NCBI GenBank assembly: GCA_964636865.1
Contig: CAZWVJ010000003.1
Span: 52,525 to 116,524 of the forward strand
Reading direction: 5' to 3'
From: B1SED10-75 sp964636865
GTDB lineage: Bacteria; Bacillota; Dethiobacteria; DTU022; PWGO01
Length of the DNA stretch: 64,000 bases
The notes beneath the pieces were generated by a model that was not told where the DNA came from, did not search any database, and saw only the letters and a program-made list of their open reading frames with translations. The translations under genes and the position numbers were made by a program. This document shows, in pieces, positions 31,149 through 40,505 of the stretch. Positions within the stretch are counted from its first letter, which is position 1. Each line of letters opens with the position of its first letter.

Positions 31149-32156
31149 TTACTTTTCGAAAATATCCCGGCATTCTTTCAACATTTCCCGTATGGGGAGG
31201 TTATAGGGGCATTTTTCCTCACACTCGCCGCAGTCTTTACAAGCTGAAGCTTTTACTTCTTGGGAATCATAACGGTCTTGAGCCCAGTTATAAAGTTTAT
31301 ATCGCTTCCAGTAGCCGAGCATTAAAAAGCAAAAGGTTATGTTAATGCCTTCCGGGCAGGGAAGACAGTATTCACAGCGGCGACAAAAGCGAGTGCCCAG
31401 TTCTTGTGCTTCTCTCAGCAGCTTTTCCTTTTCTTCTTTTGTCGGCGGAGGCATTTCTGCGGCCTTAATATTTTTCAATACTTCTTCTTCTGTTTGCATG
31501 CCCGGAATAATAGTGGAAACCGGGTAGCTCAGCAGATCTCTGGCCGCCACTTCGTTATTACTTAAAGACCCTCCACAAAGGGGCTTCATAACAATGGTTC
31601 CCACTTCCATCTTTTGGGCCAGGGGTAGAAGTTCTTCCGTAGCTTCCGGTTCCACTATATTAAAAGGAAATTGAACGGTATCAAAGTTTTCTTTCTGCAG
31701 GGCTTGAACCGCTATTTCAGGATTATGTGAAGTTATGCCTATATGTTTTACTTTGCCTTCTTTTTGGGCTTCTTTTAGAGCTTTTACACAATTATTTTCG
31801 AAAATTAGGTTTAATTCCTCTGAATTACTGACGTTGTGCAGTTGATAAAGGTCTATAAAGTCTGTTTGGAAATTATTTAAGCTTTCGTCGATATTTTCTT
31901 TTACCTTCTCATAGCTGCGGACTCGTACTTTTGTGGCTAAAATAATGTTTTCCCTGGGTATTTTGGCAAGCGCTTTCCCTATTTTGATTTCACTATCTGT
32001 ATAGCTGCGGGCGGAATCAAAAAAATTTATTCCTTGTTCATAAGCTTTTTTTACCACAGAAACTGCTTCCGAAAACGACAGGCGTTGGATAGGAATCCCT
32101 CCAAATCCCACTGCCGATATTTTAAGTCCTGTTTTGCCGAGTTCCCTGAAATGCAT
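31149..32156 (-). CDS. Aldo/keto reductase with C-terminal 4Fe-4S clusters
   Basis: 335 aa. ATG 32156 has better spacing from AAGGAG than the GTG four codons upstream. The AKR barrel has LGKTGLKISAVGFGG, the catalytic Tyr in DSARSYTDSE and QLHNVS. The tail carries CRRCEYCLPCPEGINI and CKDCGECEEKCPYNLPIREML, a ferredoxin-like extension common in anaerobe AKRs that links carbonyl reduction to Fe-S electron transfer. Substrate unknown. Confidence 0.88.
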   Translation of the reverse strand: MHFRELGKTGLKISAVGFGGIPIQRLSFSEAVSVVKKAYEQGINFFDSARSYTDSEIKIGKALAKIPRENIILATKVRVRSYEKVKENIDESLNNFQTDFIDLYQLHNVSNSEELNLIFENNCVKALKEAQKEGKVKHIGITSHNPEIAVQALQKENFDTVQFPFNIVEPEATEELLPLAQKMEVGTIVMKPLCGGSLSNNEVAARDLLSYPVSTIIPGMQTEEEVLKNIKAAEMPPPTKEEKEKLLREAQELGTRFCRRCEYCLPCPEGINITFCFLMLGYWKRYKLYNWAQDRYDSQEVKASACKDCGECEEKCPYNLPIREMLKECRDIFEK

Positions 32157-32551
32157 GCTGCGAATCACTCCTTTTTTCCCCTGTTCATGCTCCGTTTTGG
32201 TTACTGCCTGTTCCCCTGTAAAATTTAAAGGGTTATATTTGACCTTACCTTTATATTACTATTAAAAGTTGCTCTGTTCCTTCCCCTTTGAATTTTATCT
32301 CGAAGGATGATACTTTCAGTGTTACTATGAATAAAAGGGGATGTTTTACTCCTTGTAGAACTTTGATATACAGGGGAAAAGGAAACTTGGTGTTTTGCTT
32401 TAGAAAAGTAGTCCGCGAATAAATATCTTTAACCCCGGAAAACCAATACATGAAAAAGCTGCTGAAAAATTGTTAGGGAAAATAATAAATATTATTAATA
32501 CTAAATTTTCTTGTTACCGGGAAAAGGAAGAAAGGAGGAAATTACTTCAAA
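32157..32551. other. Intergenic region between divergent genes, no gene seen
   Basis: About 395 AT-rich bases between the reductase and the CoA-transferase. It must carry both promoters. I see no consensus pair and no strong hairpin. Confidence 0.45.
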
Positions 32552-33736
32552 ATGATTTTGAGTGATATAAGAGTGCTCGACCTCACCAAGGTGCTTGCTG
32601 GGCCTTTTTGCGCTATGCAATTGGCTGATTTTGGCGCGGAAGTGATCAAAGTAGAAAATCCACATACGGGAGGAGATGATTCCAGGCAATTTGGTCCTCA
32701 TAGCAACGATACCAGTGTTTACTTCATGAGTATAAACCGCAATAAAAAAAGCATTACCCTCGACCTGAAATCTTCTCACGGGCAGCGATTATTTAAAGAC
32801 CTTGTGCGTGAGGCGGATGTAGTAATAGAAAATTTCCGCGCGGGAGTAATGGATGATTTGGGATTGGGTTATGAAGAATTAAAAACAATAAACTCGGGCA
32901 TCATCTATGCTTCATCTTCGGGATTCGGACACAGTGGCCCTTATTGGGATCGACCGGCTTACGATGCAGTTATCCAGGGAATGGGCGGTATTATGAGTGT
33001 AACCGGCGAAAAAGATGGTAGTCCGACCAGGGTAGGAGTTTCCATAGGAGATCTTGCTTCAGGGCTTTATCTGGCCTATGGAATTGCCCTGGCTCTTTTA
33101 CATAGGCAAAAGACCGGCGAAGGACAGAAAGTTGATGTAGCCATGCTCGATTGCCAGGTTGCTCTGCTGGAAAATCATATATCTCGTTATTTGACTGCCG
33201 GAGAAGTCCCCGAACCCATTGGAAACCGACATCCTTCCCTGGCCCCGTTTGGTTCATTTCAAACGAGCGACGGTTATATAATAATTGCGGTAGGTAATAA
33301 TCGGCTTTGGAAGGAGCTTTGCCGGGTTCTCGGACATCCGGAATGGGCTGAAGACCCTCGTTTTGCTACTAATTCATTAAGAGTGGAAAATTATACGGCA
33401 TTAGAGGAGCTCCTTGAACAAAAACTGATGGAGAAGTCCCGGAGGGATTGGATAGAAATATTTGTAGAATCCGGCATTCCGTGTGGTCCTATCAATAGTA
33501 TTCCCGACCTGGTTAAAGATCCTCAAGTGCAAGCACGGGACATGATTGTAGAGATTGAAAATCCTAATGATGGCCAGGTTAGTGTTTCCGGTGTGCCGGT
33601 TAAGTTATCGAATACTCCCGGTGACATTACAAAAACTGCTCCATCCCTGGGAGAGAATACTTATGAGGTTTTACATGCTTTGTTGGGGTTATCTGAAAAA
33701 GAAATTGATCGATTGAAAAACGAAGGAATTGTTTAA
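32552..33736 (+). CDS. Family III CoA-transferase (CaiB/BaiF)
   Basis: 394 aa. It transfers CoA between carboxylic acids. It starts with ILSDIRVLDLTKVLAGPFC and contains ADFGAEVIKVENP, the NRNKKSITLDLK segment and the catalytic Asp in DRPAYDAVIQGMGG. AAAGGAGGAA precedes the ATG. It is full length for the family. It opens the lipid/CoA-type gene region, with crotonase and thiolase-fold genes further down, so it probably activates an organic acid (inference). Confidence 0.92.
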   Translation: MILSDIRVLDLTKVLAGPFCAMQLADFGAEVIKVENPHTGGDDSRQFGPHSNDTSVYFMSINRNKKSITLDLKSSHGQRLFKDLVREADVVIENFRAGVMDDLGLGYEELKTINSGIIYASSSGFGHSGPYWDRPAYDAVIQGMGGIMSVTGEKDGSPTRVGVSIGDLASGLYLAYGIALALLHRQKTGEGQKVDVAMLDCQVALLENHISRYLTAGEVPEPIGNRHPSLAPFGSFQTSDGYIIIAVGNNRLWKELCRVLGHPEWAEDPRFATNSLRVENYTALEELLEQKLMEKSRRDWIEIFVESGIPCGPINSIPDLVKDPQVQARDMIVEIENPNDGQVSVSGVPVKLSNTPGDITKTAPSLGENTYEVLHALLGLSEKEIDRLKNEGIV

Positions 33737-33846
33737 GGCGCGCCGGAAGAGAAAACGTGCTTTATATAATTTCCTGTTTGGCAGCAAATTTCCCGGATGG
33801 CCTGGCGGTCACTTTTTTGCATTTTTTCAATCACATATTCGGGCAT
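33733..33846 (-). pseudogene. GNAT acetyltransferase N-terminal remnant (or 37-aa ORF)
   Basis: A minus-strand frame with a very good ribosome site (GGAAGGAGA before ATG 33844-33846). It encodes 37 aa starting MPEYVIEKMQKSDRQAIREI followed by CCQTG. This matches the usual first helix of GNAT N-acetyltransferases, after which the frame stops, overlapping the stop of the CoA-transferase by four bases. It is most likely the 5' stump of a deleted gene. Confidence 0.45.
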
Positions 33847-34198
33847 AGATTATCTCCTTCCCGGGTGATAAATACTGATGGATCACGGATGATTTTACGG
33901 GTAATTTTACAGTAAGATCTTTGATTTTTACTAAAGAGGCTGCCAGAATTTCTTAGTTAGTTTTTAGATTCCTTTAAGTGGAGCCGGTATTGTCACAGTA
34001 TAATATTATTATTTATTGGGTATTATATACTATTAATTGTGGTAATTTTCCTGCTATAATGTATATAACATATTATTAAAAACATTCTGGTTTTGTTCAA
34101 TTTTTTTTAATGTAGAGTAAGGTAATTTAGATTAAACAGTTTTTCATAGGCAGGCCTATTATGCTTGGGAGTTAGTTTTTTCAAATGAGGTGAGGAAA
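33847..34198. other. Intergenic region, no gene seen
   Basis: About 350 very AT-rich bases with several TATAAT-like hexamers around 34000-34080 but no clear -35. It should contain the promoter for the DUF169/Fe-S pair. Confidence 0.4.
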
Positions 34199-35074
34199 GT
34201 GCAGGAAGTTTACTTACAGACAAAACCTGTGGCGGTAAAGGCATTTTTTGAGCCTCGGGAAGATTTGCAAACAAGAATTGGGGTTTATCAAGGGGTTAGC
34301 TACTGTGATGCGGTAAGAAGAGCGGAGCAAGATGAAGAGTTGCTTGTTTTGGCTGATTCCATATTAACCTGTCAGTGGTCTCCGGTGGTGTTGGGTTTAA
34401 AAAAACCCGCAAATAACTTTGAAAAAAGGCTGGCTCCCCGTATGGAAGGCGTTTGGGGGTATTACCTCTCTTCACTGTTATCTTTTTCTAAAAGAGGCCT
34501 GGAGCCTGATACCGTGATTATAAGGGGGAGTCCGCATCTCTTAAGGCTTATTCTTTCTCGAATAGGATGGCGTAATAGCGCCCTGCATTTAGCCGGAGAA
34601 CTGGACAAAAGCGCTCTGGGTATTCTCGGCAACCATCGTTTTAGTTTGAAATCTACCTTGACCATAAACTTCAACAAATTATTTTATTCCCTAAGCAAGA
34701 AAGAATGGTGGATGAAATTCACCGAGTCGATATTTCGCTATCCTTTTGCCTGTGATGTTTTTGATCGAATTATTAACGCTTTCATGGCCGATATGTCTAT
34801 TTGCCGTAATTCTACCGTTATTCCTTACCAAGCAGGTCTTGCTAATGTTTCTCACTTTTGTGCCGGAGGTATTGGATGGGGATTAAACCGACCTGATTAT
34901 ATGACTTCAGGGTTCCCTTACTCTTTGTTTAAATTTCTCAGGGAACAAAATACTGTAAAGTGGCAGGAAAGCAGAAAAGAAGTTTTCGAGCGGCCATTGG
35001 TGCCGGAAAGAGGTTATGGTTGTCGCTTAGGAAACTTTTGTGGTCATTCTGAAACCGGTAAAAACAACCAATAG
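34199..35074 (+). CDS. DUF169-like protein
   Basis: 291 aa from GTG 34199 (GAGGTG upstream; GTG 34190 is also in frame). The start KPVAVKAFFEPRED, YCDAVRRAEQDEELLVL and TCQWSPVVLGL fit the DUF169 pattern of conserved Cys within the first 70 residues. The C-terminal half is not recognised and ends with two Cys (GCRLGNFCGHSE). DUF169 proteins are common in anaerobes and of unknown function. The Fe-S gene starts 15 bp later, so the two are probably co-transcribed partners. Confidence 0.6.
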   Translation: MQEVYLQTKPVAVKAFFEPREDLQTRIGVYQGVSYCDAVRRAEQDEELLVLADSILTCQWSPVVLGLKKPANNFEKRLAPRMEGVWGYYLSSLLSFSKRGLEPDTVIIRGSPHLLRLILSRIGWRNSALHLAGELDKSALGILGNHRFSLKSTLTINFNKLFYSLSKKEWWMKFTESIFRYPFACDVFDRIINAFMADMSICRNSTVIPYQAGLANVSHFCAGGIGWGLNRPDYMTSGFPYSLFKFLREQNTVKWQESRKEVFERPLVPERGYGCRLGNFCGHSETGKNNQ

Positions 35075-35089
35075 AAAGGAAAAGTTCAA

Positions 35090-36301
35090 ATGGGAAATAG
35101 TAATATAAAAGGAGAAATCAGACTGGAAGACATGTTTGCTTTGGAGAGATGCAATTATTGTGGGGAGTGCCTGGCAAAATGTGACTGGATTAAATGTACA
35201 GCAGAAGAAGGAAGGGATTTTATTGCCCGTTTGGTGGAGGGGGAGTATGTTCCGGAAGTAATGAATGTATGTACGAACTGCATGAATTGTGACAGTTACT
35301 GCCCTCAGGATGCTCGACCATACAGCCTTATTATTTATCGCTGGTATGAGAGGTATCAAAGAGAAGGAATTCCGCCTGTTTTTAAAAGGGCACTCCCCTT
35401 TCACGGTGAGATAAATGTATGGTCTAAACTGGAGAAATGGCTGAGCCGGAAAGAACGTAAAAATTTACATAGATGGAAAACTACTTCCGGTGCTGAAGAA
35501 ATGCTTTTCCTAGGTTGTAATCAACATTATGATCCTTATATTGTTGATTCCCAAATATTTGCCGGGATTCCTGTTTTCAGTGATCGCAGTTACTGCTGTG
35601 GCGAACCTGCTTTCCGATTGGGGCTTTTAGATGAGGCCAGGCGTTGTGCTATTAATCTGCAGGAAAAGCTTAAAAGCTTGGGTGTGAAGCGGCTCCTGGT
35701 CTTTTGCCCGGCATGCTACAATACACTTACCAATCTTATACCCAATTCTTTTGGTATTAATTACGAAGTAGAGCTTGTGCCGATAGTTTCATGGCTTAAA
35801 GAGCGTTTGGAAGATGGGTCTATTCCTATAAAAAAATCGCTTAATGTGACCGTAAGTATACAGGACAGTTGCCATGGCAGCAGTTTGGGAAAAGAATATT
35901 TACAGGAAACCAGAGATTTGCTGGCTATGATTGGTGCTTCTGTCAAGGAAATGGAGAATAGTGGGGAGAATATGCGTTGCTGTGGGTTAGGCTATGCAGC
36001 TACCCGTTACAGTTTAGTGGATGTGGTTTTCAAAGGAGTAAAGCGATTGCGGGAAACCGGGCAGACGGGCTCTGAAGTAACAACTACCTATTGCAATGGC
36101 TGCTATTTTACCATGAATATGATGCGCATGCTTTCTCCCGGCTCACCTCAAGTCTATCATTTTGTAGAGCTCATCCAAATGGCCATGGGGGAAAAGCCGG
36201 TGCGGAAGATTAACAGTCGCCGGTATGCTATTGTGCTTGCTGCTTTAGAGGCGGCTAAATTTGAGGTATTAAAGCCGGGAAAGAAAAAAATCGAGGTTTA
36301 G
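35090..36301 (+). CDS. Heterodisulfide reductase subunit D/GlcF-like Fe-S protein
   Basis: 403 aa. Two N-terminal cluster motifs, CNYCGECLAKC and CTNCMNCDSYC, are followed by two CCG domains: YCCGEP with CPACY, and DSCH with RCCGLG and CNGCYF. This is the plan of HdrD, GlcF and LutA-type electron-transfer subunits. It probably passes electrons between a flavin or quinone partner and a substrate. No flavoprotein subunit is adjacent; its immediate partner is the DUF169 protein. AGAAAGGA precedes the ATG. Confidence 0.85.
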   Translation: MGNSNIKGEIRLEDMFALERCNYCGECLAKCDWIKCTAEEGRDFIARLVEGEYVPEVMNVCTNCMNCDSYCPQDARPYSLIIYRWYERYQREGIPPVFKRALPFHGEINVWSKLEKWLSRKERKNLHRWKTTSGAEEMLFLGCNQHYDPYIVDSQIFAGIPVFSDRSYCCGEPAFRLGLLDEARRCAINLQEKLKSLGVKRLLVFCPACYNTLTNLIPNSFGINYEVELVPIVSWLKERLEDGSIPIKKSLNVTVSIQDSCHGSSLGKEYLQETRDLLAMIGASVKEMENSGENMRCCGLGYAATRYSLVDVVFKGVKRLRETGQTGSEVTTTYCNGCYFTMNMMRMLSPGSPQVYHFVELIQMAMGEKPVRKINSRRYAIVLAALEAAKFEVLKPGKKKIEV

Positions 36302-36393
36302 AAGGAAAGGTTATGCGGCGAGTGTGTATTCCTGATATTAAGATTAGGAAAACAAGTAAAATTATACCCGGGTGTTAAAGGAGTGGATGAAAA

Positions 36394-37182
36394 ATGAGTG
36401 AAAGCAAAGTAACGGTTGAGGCAGAGGGTCATGTTTTAATGATAGGGATAAACAGGACGGATAAATTAAATGCTTTTGATGTAGAAATGTACCAGGACCT
36501 TGCTCGGGCTTACGGTAAGCTTCACCATACTCGGGATTTGCGCTGTGGTTTGCTCTTTGCCCATGGGGAACATTTTACCGGCGGTTTGGAACTTATGAAG
36601 TGGGCGGGCAGTTTTGGAGAAGGAAATTTTCCGGAGCTTCCGGAAGGTTCCATAGATCCGCTGGGCCTGGATGAAGACAACAGGCTGGCAAAACCCATGG
36701 TAATGGCGGCTCAGGGGATATGCTTTACCATTGGCTTAGAGCTTTTATTGGCTACAGATGTGCGAGTGGCCGCTACAGATGTGCGTTTTGGCCAGATCGA
36801 GGTCAAGCGAGGGATATACCCGGTAGGTGGGGCTACCGTCCGCTTTTTTGAGGAGGTAGGATGGGGGAATGCCATGCGTTATTTATTGACAGGCGATGAA
36901 ATTCATGCCGAAGAAGCGCTTCGCCTGGGGCTTGTACAGGAGATAACCGAGCCCGGCGAACAATTCGAAAGAGCGCTGGAATTAGCAAATCGGATAGCAA
37001 AGCAGGCTCCCCTTGCTGTTCAAACCTCTTTGCTATCGGCTCGAAGAGCCAGGGTAGATGGAACCAGAAAGGCAATATCTTGCCTTCTTCCTGATCTCAT
37101 GCCTATTATGAAAAGCCAGGATGCGCTTGAAGGGTTACAATCTTTTAAAGAAAGAAGAGAGGCAGAGTTTAAAGGAGAGTAA
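36394..37182 (+). CDS. Crotonase family protein (enoyl-CoA hydratase/isomerase)
   Basis: 262 aa. INRTDKLNAFD, the oxyanion-hole region GLLFAHGEHFTGG, GICFTIGLELLLATD and RGIYPVGGATVRF are in the standard order. A Glu is present in GLELLL, at the position of one catalytic Glu of hydratases; the second Glu is not obvious (RGIYPVGG). Hydration or another crotonase reaction is therefore open. AAAGGAG precedes the ATG. Confidence 0.87.
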   Translation: MSESKVTVEAEGHVLMIGINRTDKLNAFDVEMYQDLARAYGKLHHTRDLRCGLLFAHGEHFTGGLELMKWAGSFGEGNFPELPEGSIDPLGLDEDNRLAKPMVMAAQGICFTIGLELLLATDVRVAATDVRFGQIEVKRGIYPVGGATVRFFEEVGWGNAMRYLLTGDEIHAEEALRLGLVQEITEPGEQFERALELANRIAKQAPLAVQTSLLSARRARVDGTRKAISCLLPDLMPIMKSQDALEGLQSFKERREAEFKGE

Positions 37183-37541
37183 TTATCCATGCTACCCCAA
37201 TATTCCTCATTATGGTAGTTAAAGCTCTATTTTTGATTGACGCCTAAATTAGGCCACATTATCATCCTTGTTAAAATGCTTTTTTATATTTGTTTTATAT
37301 GCATGCGGCCTAAAGGGGCAGAAAACTTCCCAATTGTTTTTATGGATTTTTGCTTTAAATTTTTTAGGAATGAAATTTTGCCATAAATTTGAATGTTTAT
37401 ATATATTTTCTTATTTTGGGAAGGAATAAGTAAGGGCATTATAGAAATTAAAACTTAAAGACATTAAGAATCCTTCAAAAGCTGCTATATATCAAGGAGG
37501 ATAAGGATAATCAAAAAAATTGAGGAGGGATTAAAAAGAAG
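37183..37541. other. Intergenic region before the thiolase/DUF35 cluster
   Basis: About 360 AT-rich bases without a gene. The only clear signal is GAGGAGGGA before ATG 37542. Confidence 0.45.
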
Positions 37542-38702
37542 ATGAATAAAGTAGCTATAGTGGGGATAGGTTATACTAGTTTTAGAACTACCTCGCAGGA
37601 TGTATCTTACAGGGAAATGATCTTTGAAGCTGCCCAAAAATGCTATGAAGATGCCGGAGGGGTTCACCCCCAAAACATTGATGCATTCGTAGCTTCTTCG
37701 GAAGACTTCATGGAAGGGGTCAGCATTGCAGACGAGTATGTGCCTGATCAGCTGGGAGCTGTCCTCAAACCGGTACAGAGCATAGCCGGGGAAAGTATGC
37801 AGGCTATTGCCTCTGCTATGATGCACATTCAAACCGGAGAAATGGACGTGGTTGCTGCCTCAGGATTTTCCAAAGCGTCAAATGTTTTGAATCAAAACAA
37901 TGTGGTTTCTTATGCTTGTGATCCAATCTATGTGAGGCCCCTGGGCGAAAACCCTAATATTATAGCCGGCATGGAAATGAACCGTTATCTTTATGAAACC
38001 GGGACAACAAGGGAACAATGCGCGGAGGTAGTGGTGAAGAATAAATATAACGGGTTATTCAATCCTTCGGCAGCTTACGGTGCTAAGTTAGAATTGGAAG
38101 ATGTGCTTTATGCCGATGAAATTTTTTCGCCTTTAAGTGAATTGGATGTAAGCCAGGATGTTGACGGTGCTATTGTGTTACTGCTGGCTTCGGAAGAAAA
38201 AGCCCATAAATTTACCCAAAACCCTATATGGATTAAAGGTATGAGTTGGGCTACGGATACGCCGAACCTCGATTATCGGGAAAAGGGCTGGGGAGATGCG
38301 GTATATGCTTCTCTTGCCGGTCAGAAGGCATATAGTATGGCCGGTATTAATGCGCCCGGTAAAGAGATTGATTTTGCCGAAATTGACGATACTTTTTCCT
38401 ATAAAGAACTGCAACACCTTGAAGCGCTGAATATTTGTGGGCGCGGAGAAGCCGGAAGCTTGTTTAAACAGGGATTCTTCAGCAAAGAAGGTGAATTTCC
38501 GGTTAATGTTTCCGGTGGTAACCTGGGTGTAGGTTATCTTCATGAAGCTAACGGATTGCAAAAGTTTATGGAGGTAGTCCTGCAGTTAAGGGGTGAAGCA
38601 GGCAAACGGCAGTTAGGTAAGGTAAAAACAGGATTAGCGTTTGCTTGGCGTGGTATTCCCACTGCAACGGGAATTGCCGCTGTTTTAAGCAATGAAGGGT
38701 AG
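37542..38702 (+). CDS. Thiolase-fold protein without catalytic Cys, paralogue 1 (SCP-x/Ltp2 type)
   Basis: 386 aa of thiolase fold (KVAIVGIGYTSF start; VSQDVDGAIVLLLASEEKA). Anchored on the following helix (HIQTG, where true thiolases have VASG), the nucleophilic Cys position is Ala82 (SIAGES). The GHP histidine is Tyr332 (GVGYLHEANG), and the HDCF motif reads DDTFSY with Tyr287. It therefore cannot work as a normal thiolase. Steroid side-chain aldolases of the Ltp2/ChsH2 type share this fold, lack the Cys, use tyrosines and pair with DUF35 proteins. A retro-aldol role is a reasonable inference. Next genes: a paralogue and two DUF35 proteins. Confidence 0.8.
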   Translation: MNKVAIVGIGYTSFRTTSQDVSYREMIFEAAQKCYEDAGGVHPQNIDAFVASSEDFMEGVSIADEYVPDQLGAVLKPVQSIAGESMQAIASAMMHIQTGEMDVVAASGFSKASNVLNQNNVVSYACDPIYVRPLGENPNIIAGMEMNRYLYETGTTREQCAEVVVKNKYNGLFNPSAAYGAKLELEDVLYADEIFSPLSELDVSQDVDGAIVLLLASEEKAHKFTQNPIWIKGMSWATDTPNLDYREKGWGDAVYASLAGQKAYSMAGINAPGKEIDFAEIDDTFSYKELQHLEALNICGRGEAGSLFKQGFFSKEGEFPVNVSGGNLGVGYLHEANGLQKFMEVVLQLRGEAGKRQLGKVKTGLAFAWRGIPTATGIAAVLSNEG

Positions 38703-38759
38703 AGTCTTTATAAATATTTAGCTTTTTATCCAATCAAATAAAACGGAGGGTTGTGTATC

Positions 38760-39917
38760 ATGAGAAAAGTTGGTGTAATAGGGGCGGGAATGACCAATTT
38801 CGTCCGAAGAGCTCAAGAAACGCCGAAAGAGCTGTCCTACGAAGCTACAAAGGCTGCCCTGGATAGTTGTGAGTTGAACTTGGAAGATATAGAATGTGTG
38901 GCGCACGGCACTGCTCCGGACGCTTTTGACGGAATTCACCAAAAAGGAGAATACCTTGCTGACGGCAGCGGAGGTTGGAATAAGCCTACTATGCGGGTTT
39001 TTGTTGGCGGCGCTACCGGGGTTCATGCTCTTGTTCATGGTTGGTATCATGTTGCTTCCGGCATGTTTGACACCTGCGTGGTGGTCTGTGAAGAGAAAAT
39101 GTCCAGTGCCCTGCCACATGCTCAGGGTTTTTTCCTTACCATTTTTGATCATATTACGGAAAGGGCATTAGAGCCTACTTTGCTATGGATTTTTGCCATG
39201 GAAATGAACAGGTATATGCAGCGCTATGGTTATACCAAAGAAGATATAGCCCGTGTTGCTGTTAAAAATAAAAACCAGGGCAGAAAACACCCTGCTTCCC
39301 AATTTAATGAAGAAGTTACCCTGGAAGAAGTTTTAAATTCGGAAGTTATGGCTTACCCGGTAAGCAGGCTTGATGTGAGCCCTGTTTCTGACGGAGCTGC
39401 GGCAGTGGTGCTGGCTTCAGAAAACGTGGCCCGGCAGGTAACAGAACAACCGGTATGGATAGAAGGAGTAGGATGGTGTCTGGATACCGCTTATTGGGCT
39501 ACTAAGGACTTATCTTATCCACGCTATTTGGAAAAAGCTTCGAAGATGGCCTATGATATGGCGGGCATTACCGAGCCCGCTAAACAAATTAATATTGCGG
39601 AGCCTTATGATCCTTTTGATTATAAAGCTCTGCATCACATGGAAGGTCTGCAGTTGTCACCGCGGGGCAAGACAGTGGAACTGCTGAAGGATGGTCATTT
39701 TGATCAAGATGGCAATCTTCCCATGTGCCCTTCAGGAGGGTTGTTGGGTGTAGGTAATCCCATCGCCGCTGCCGGTACTATGAAAGTTTGTGAGCTTTTC
39801 TGGCAGTTAAGGGGAGAAGCAGGTGAAAGGCAAGTTCCCGGAAATCCGAAATATGGTGTGTGCCAGGCTTGGGGAGACTTGATGCAGGTAAGTTCGGTAG
39901 CTGTAATGGGTGTTTAA
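38760..39917 (+). CDS. Thiolase-fold protein without catalytic Cys, paralogue 2
   Basis: 385 aa from ATG 38760 (GGAGGG upstream; ATG 38751 is too close to it). It begins RKVGVIGAGMTNFVRR. The Cys position is Gly84 in FVGGATG, and the GHP histidine is Asn333 in GVGNPIAAAG. The PFDYKAL segment keeps a Tyr (288) equivalent to Tyr287 of paralogue 1. It lies 57 bp after paralogue 1 and just before a DUF35 gene whose upstream frame overlaps its end. It may form a heteromer with paralogue 1, one subunit catalytic and one structural (inference). Confidence 0.8.
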   Translation: MRKVGVIGAGMTNFVRRAQETPKELSYEATKAALDSCELNLEDIECVAHGTAPDAFDGIHQKGEYLADGSGGWNKPTMRVFVGGATGVHALVHGWYHVASGMFDTCVVVCEEKMSSALPHAQGFFLTIFDHITERALEPTLLWIFAMEMNRYMQRYGYTKEDIARVAVKNKNQGRKHPASQFNEEVTLEEVLNSEVMAYPVSRLDVSPVSDGAAAVVLASENVARQVTEQPVWIEGVGWCLDTAYWATKDLSYPRYLEKASKMAYDMAGITEPAKQINIAEPYDPFDYKALHHMEGLQLSPRGKTVELLKDGHFDQDGNLPMCPSGGLLGVGNPIAAAGTMKVCELFWQLRGEAGERQVPGNPKYGVCQAWGDLMQVSSVAVMGV

Positions 39918-39972
39918 TTGTTTTTTAATTTATTATGGTAAATATTTTAAACAGGAAGGTGGAGAAAGACTA

Positions 39973-40488
39973 ATGGAGCATACTAATTTCATCAGAGGCG
40001 GCACAGCTTTATCGGCTAAAGATGTAGAGCAAAATAAGGCGTTTTCGGTAGAAGATGAGCTGGCATGTAGATATGCGTGGGATACAGGAGTAGGTGTTGG
40101 AAGATATCTTGAAGAGCTTAAGGAAGGTAATATTATCGGTAAAAAATGCCGCAAATGTCACCGGATTATGTTGCCCCCTCGTCTTTTTTGCGAGTTATGC
40201 TTTCGCCCTGCCGATGAATGGGTATATGTGAAAGATACCGGAGTGGTGAACACTTTTTCCATTTGCCAGGTCAATTGGGATGCCAGTCGGGTTAAGCCCG
40301 GGGAAAAACCTCATTTGCCCGCAGTTATTGAAATAGATGGCGCTTCAAAGGGTATGGGGATTTTACATCGGTTAGGTGAAGTGGACCCGGAAGATATCAA
40401 AATTGGTATGAAAGTAAAAGCAGTTTGGAAGCCTAAGAGGCAGCGTGTAGGCTCTATAACAGATATCAATTATTTCAAACCTTACTAA
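39973..40488 (+). CDS. DUF35 OB-fold/zinc-ribbon protein 1
   Basis: 171 aa from ATG 39973 (GGAAGGTGGAG upstream). The zinc ribbon CRKCHRIMLPPRLFCELCF is followed by an OB fold (GVVNTFSICQVNW, KIGMKVKAVWKP). DUF35 proteins bind CoA and form complexes with thiolase-fold enzymes, shuttling the acyl-CoA into the active site. Its position right after the thiolase-fold pair makes it their partner. Confidence 0.85.
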   Translation: MEHTNFIRGGTALSAKDVEQNKAFSVEDELACRYAWDTGVGVGRYLEELKEGNIIGKKCRKCHRIMLPPRLFCELCFRPADEWVYVKDTGVVNTFSICQVNWDASRVKPGEKPHLPAVIEIDGASKGMGILHRLGEVDPEDIKIGMKVKAVWKPKRQRVGSITDINYFKPY

Positions 40489-40505
40489 GAGGGAGGATTA
40501 TTTAA

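Noticed and set aside
36313..36381. Possible short ORF between the Fe-S protein and crotonase genes
   Set aside because: The purine-rich stretch is too close to the ATG, and the ~22 residues show no pattern or duplicate copy.
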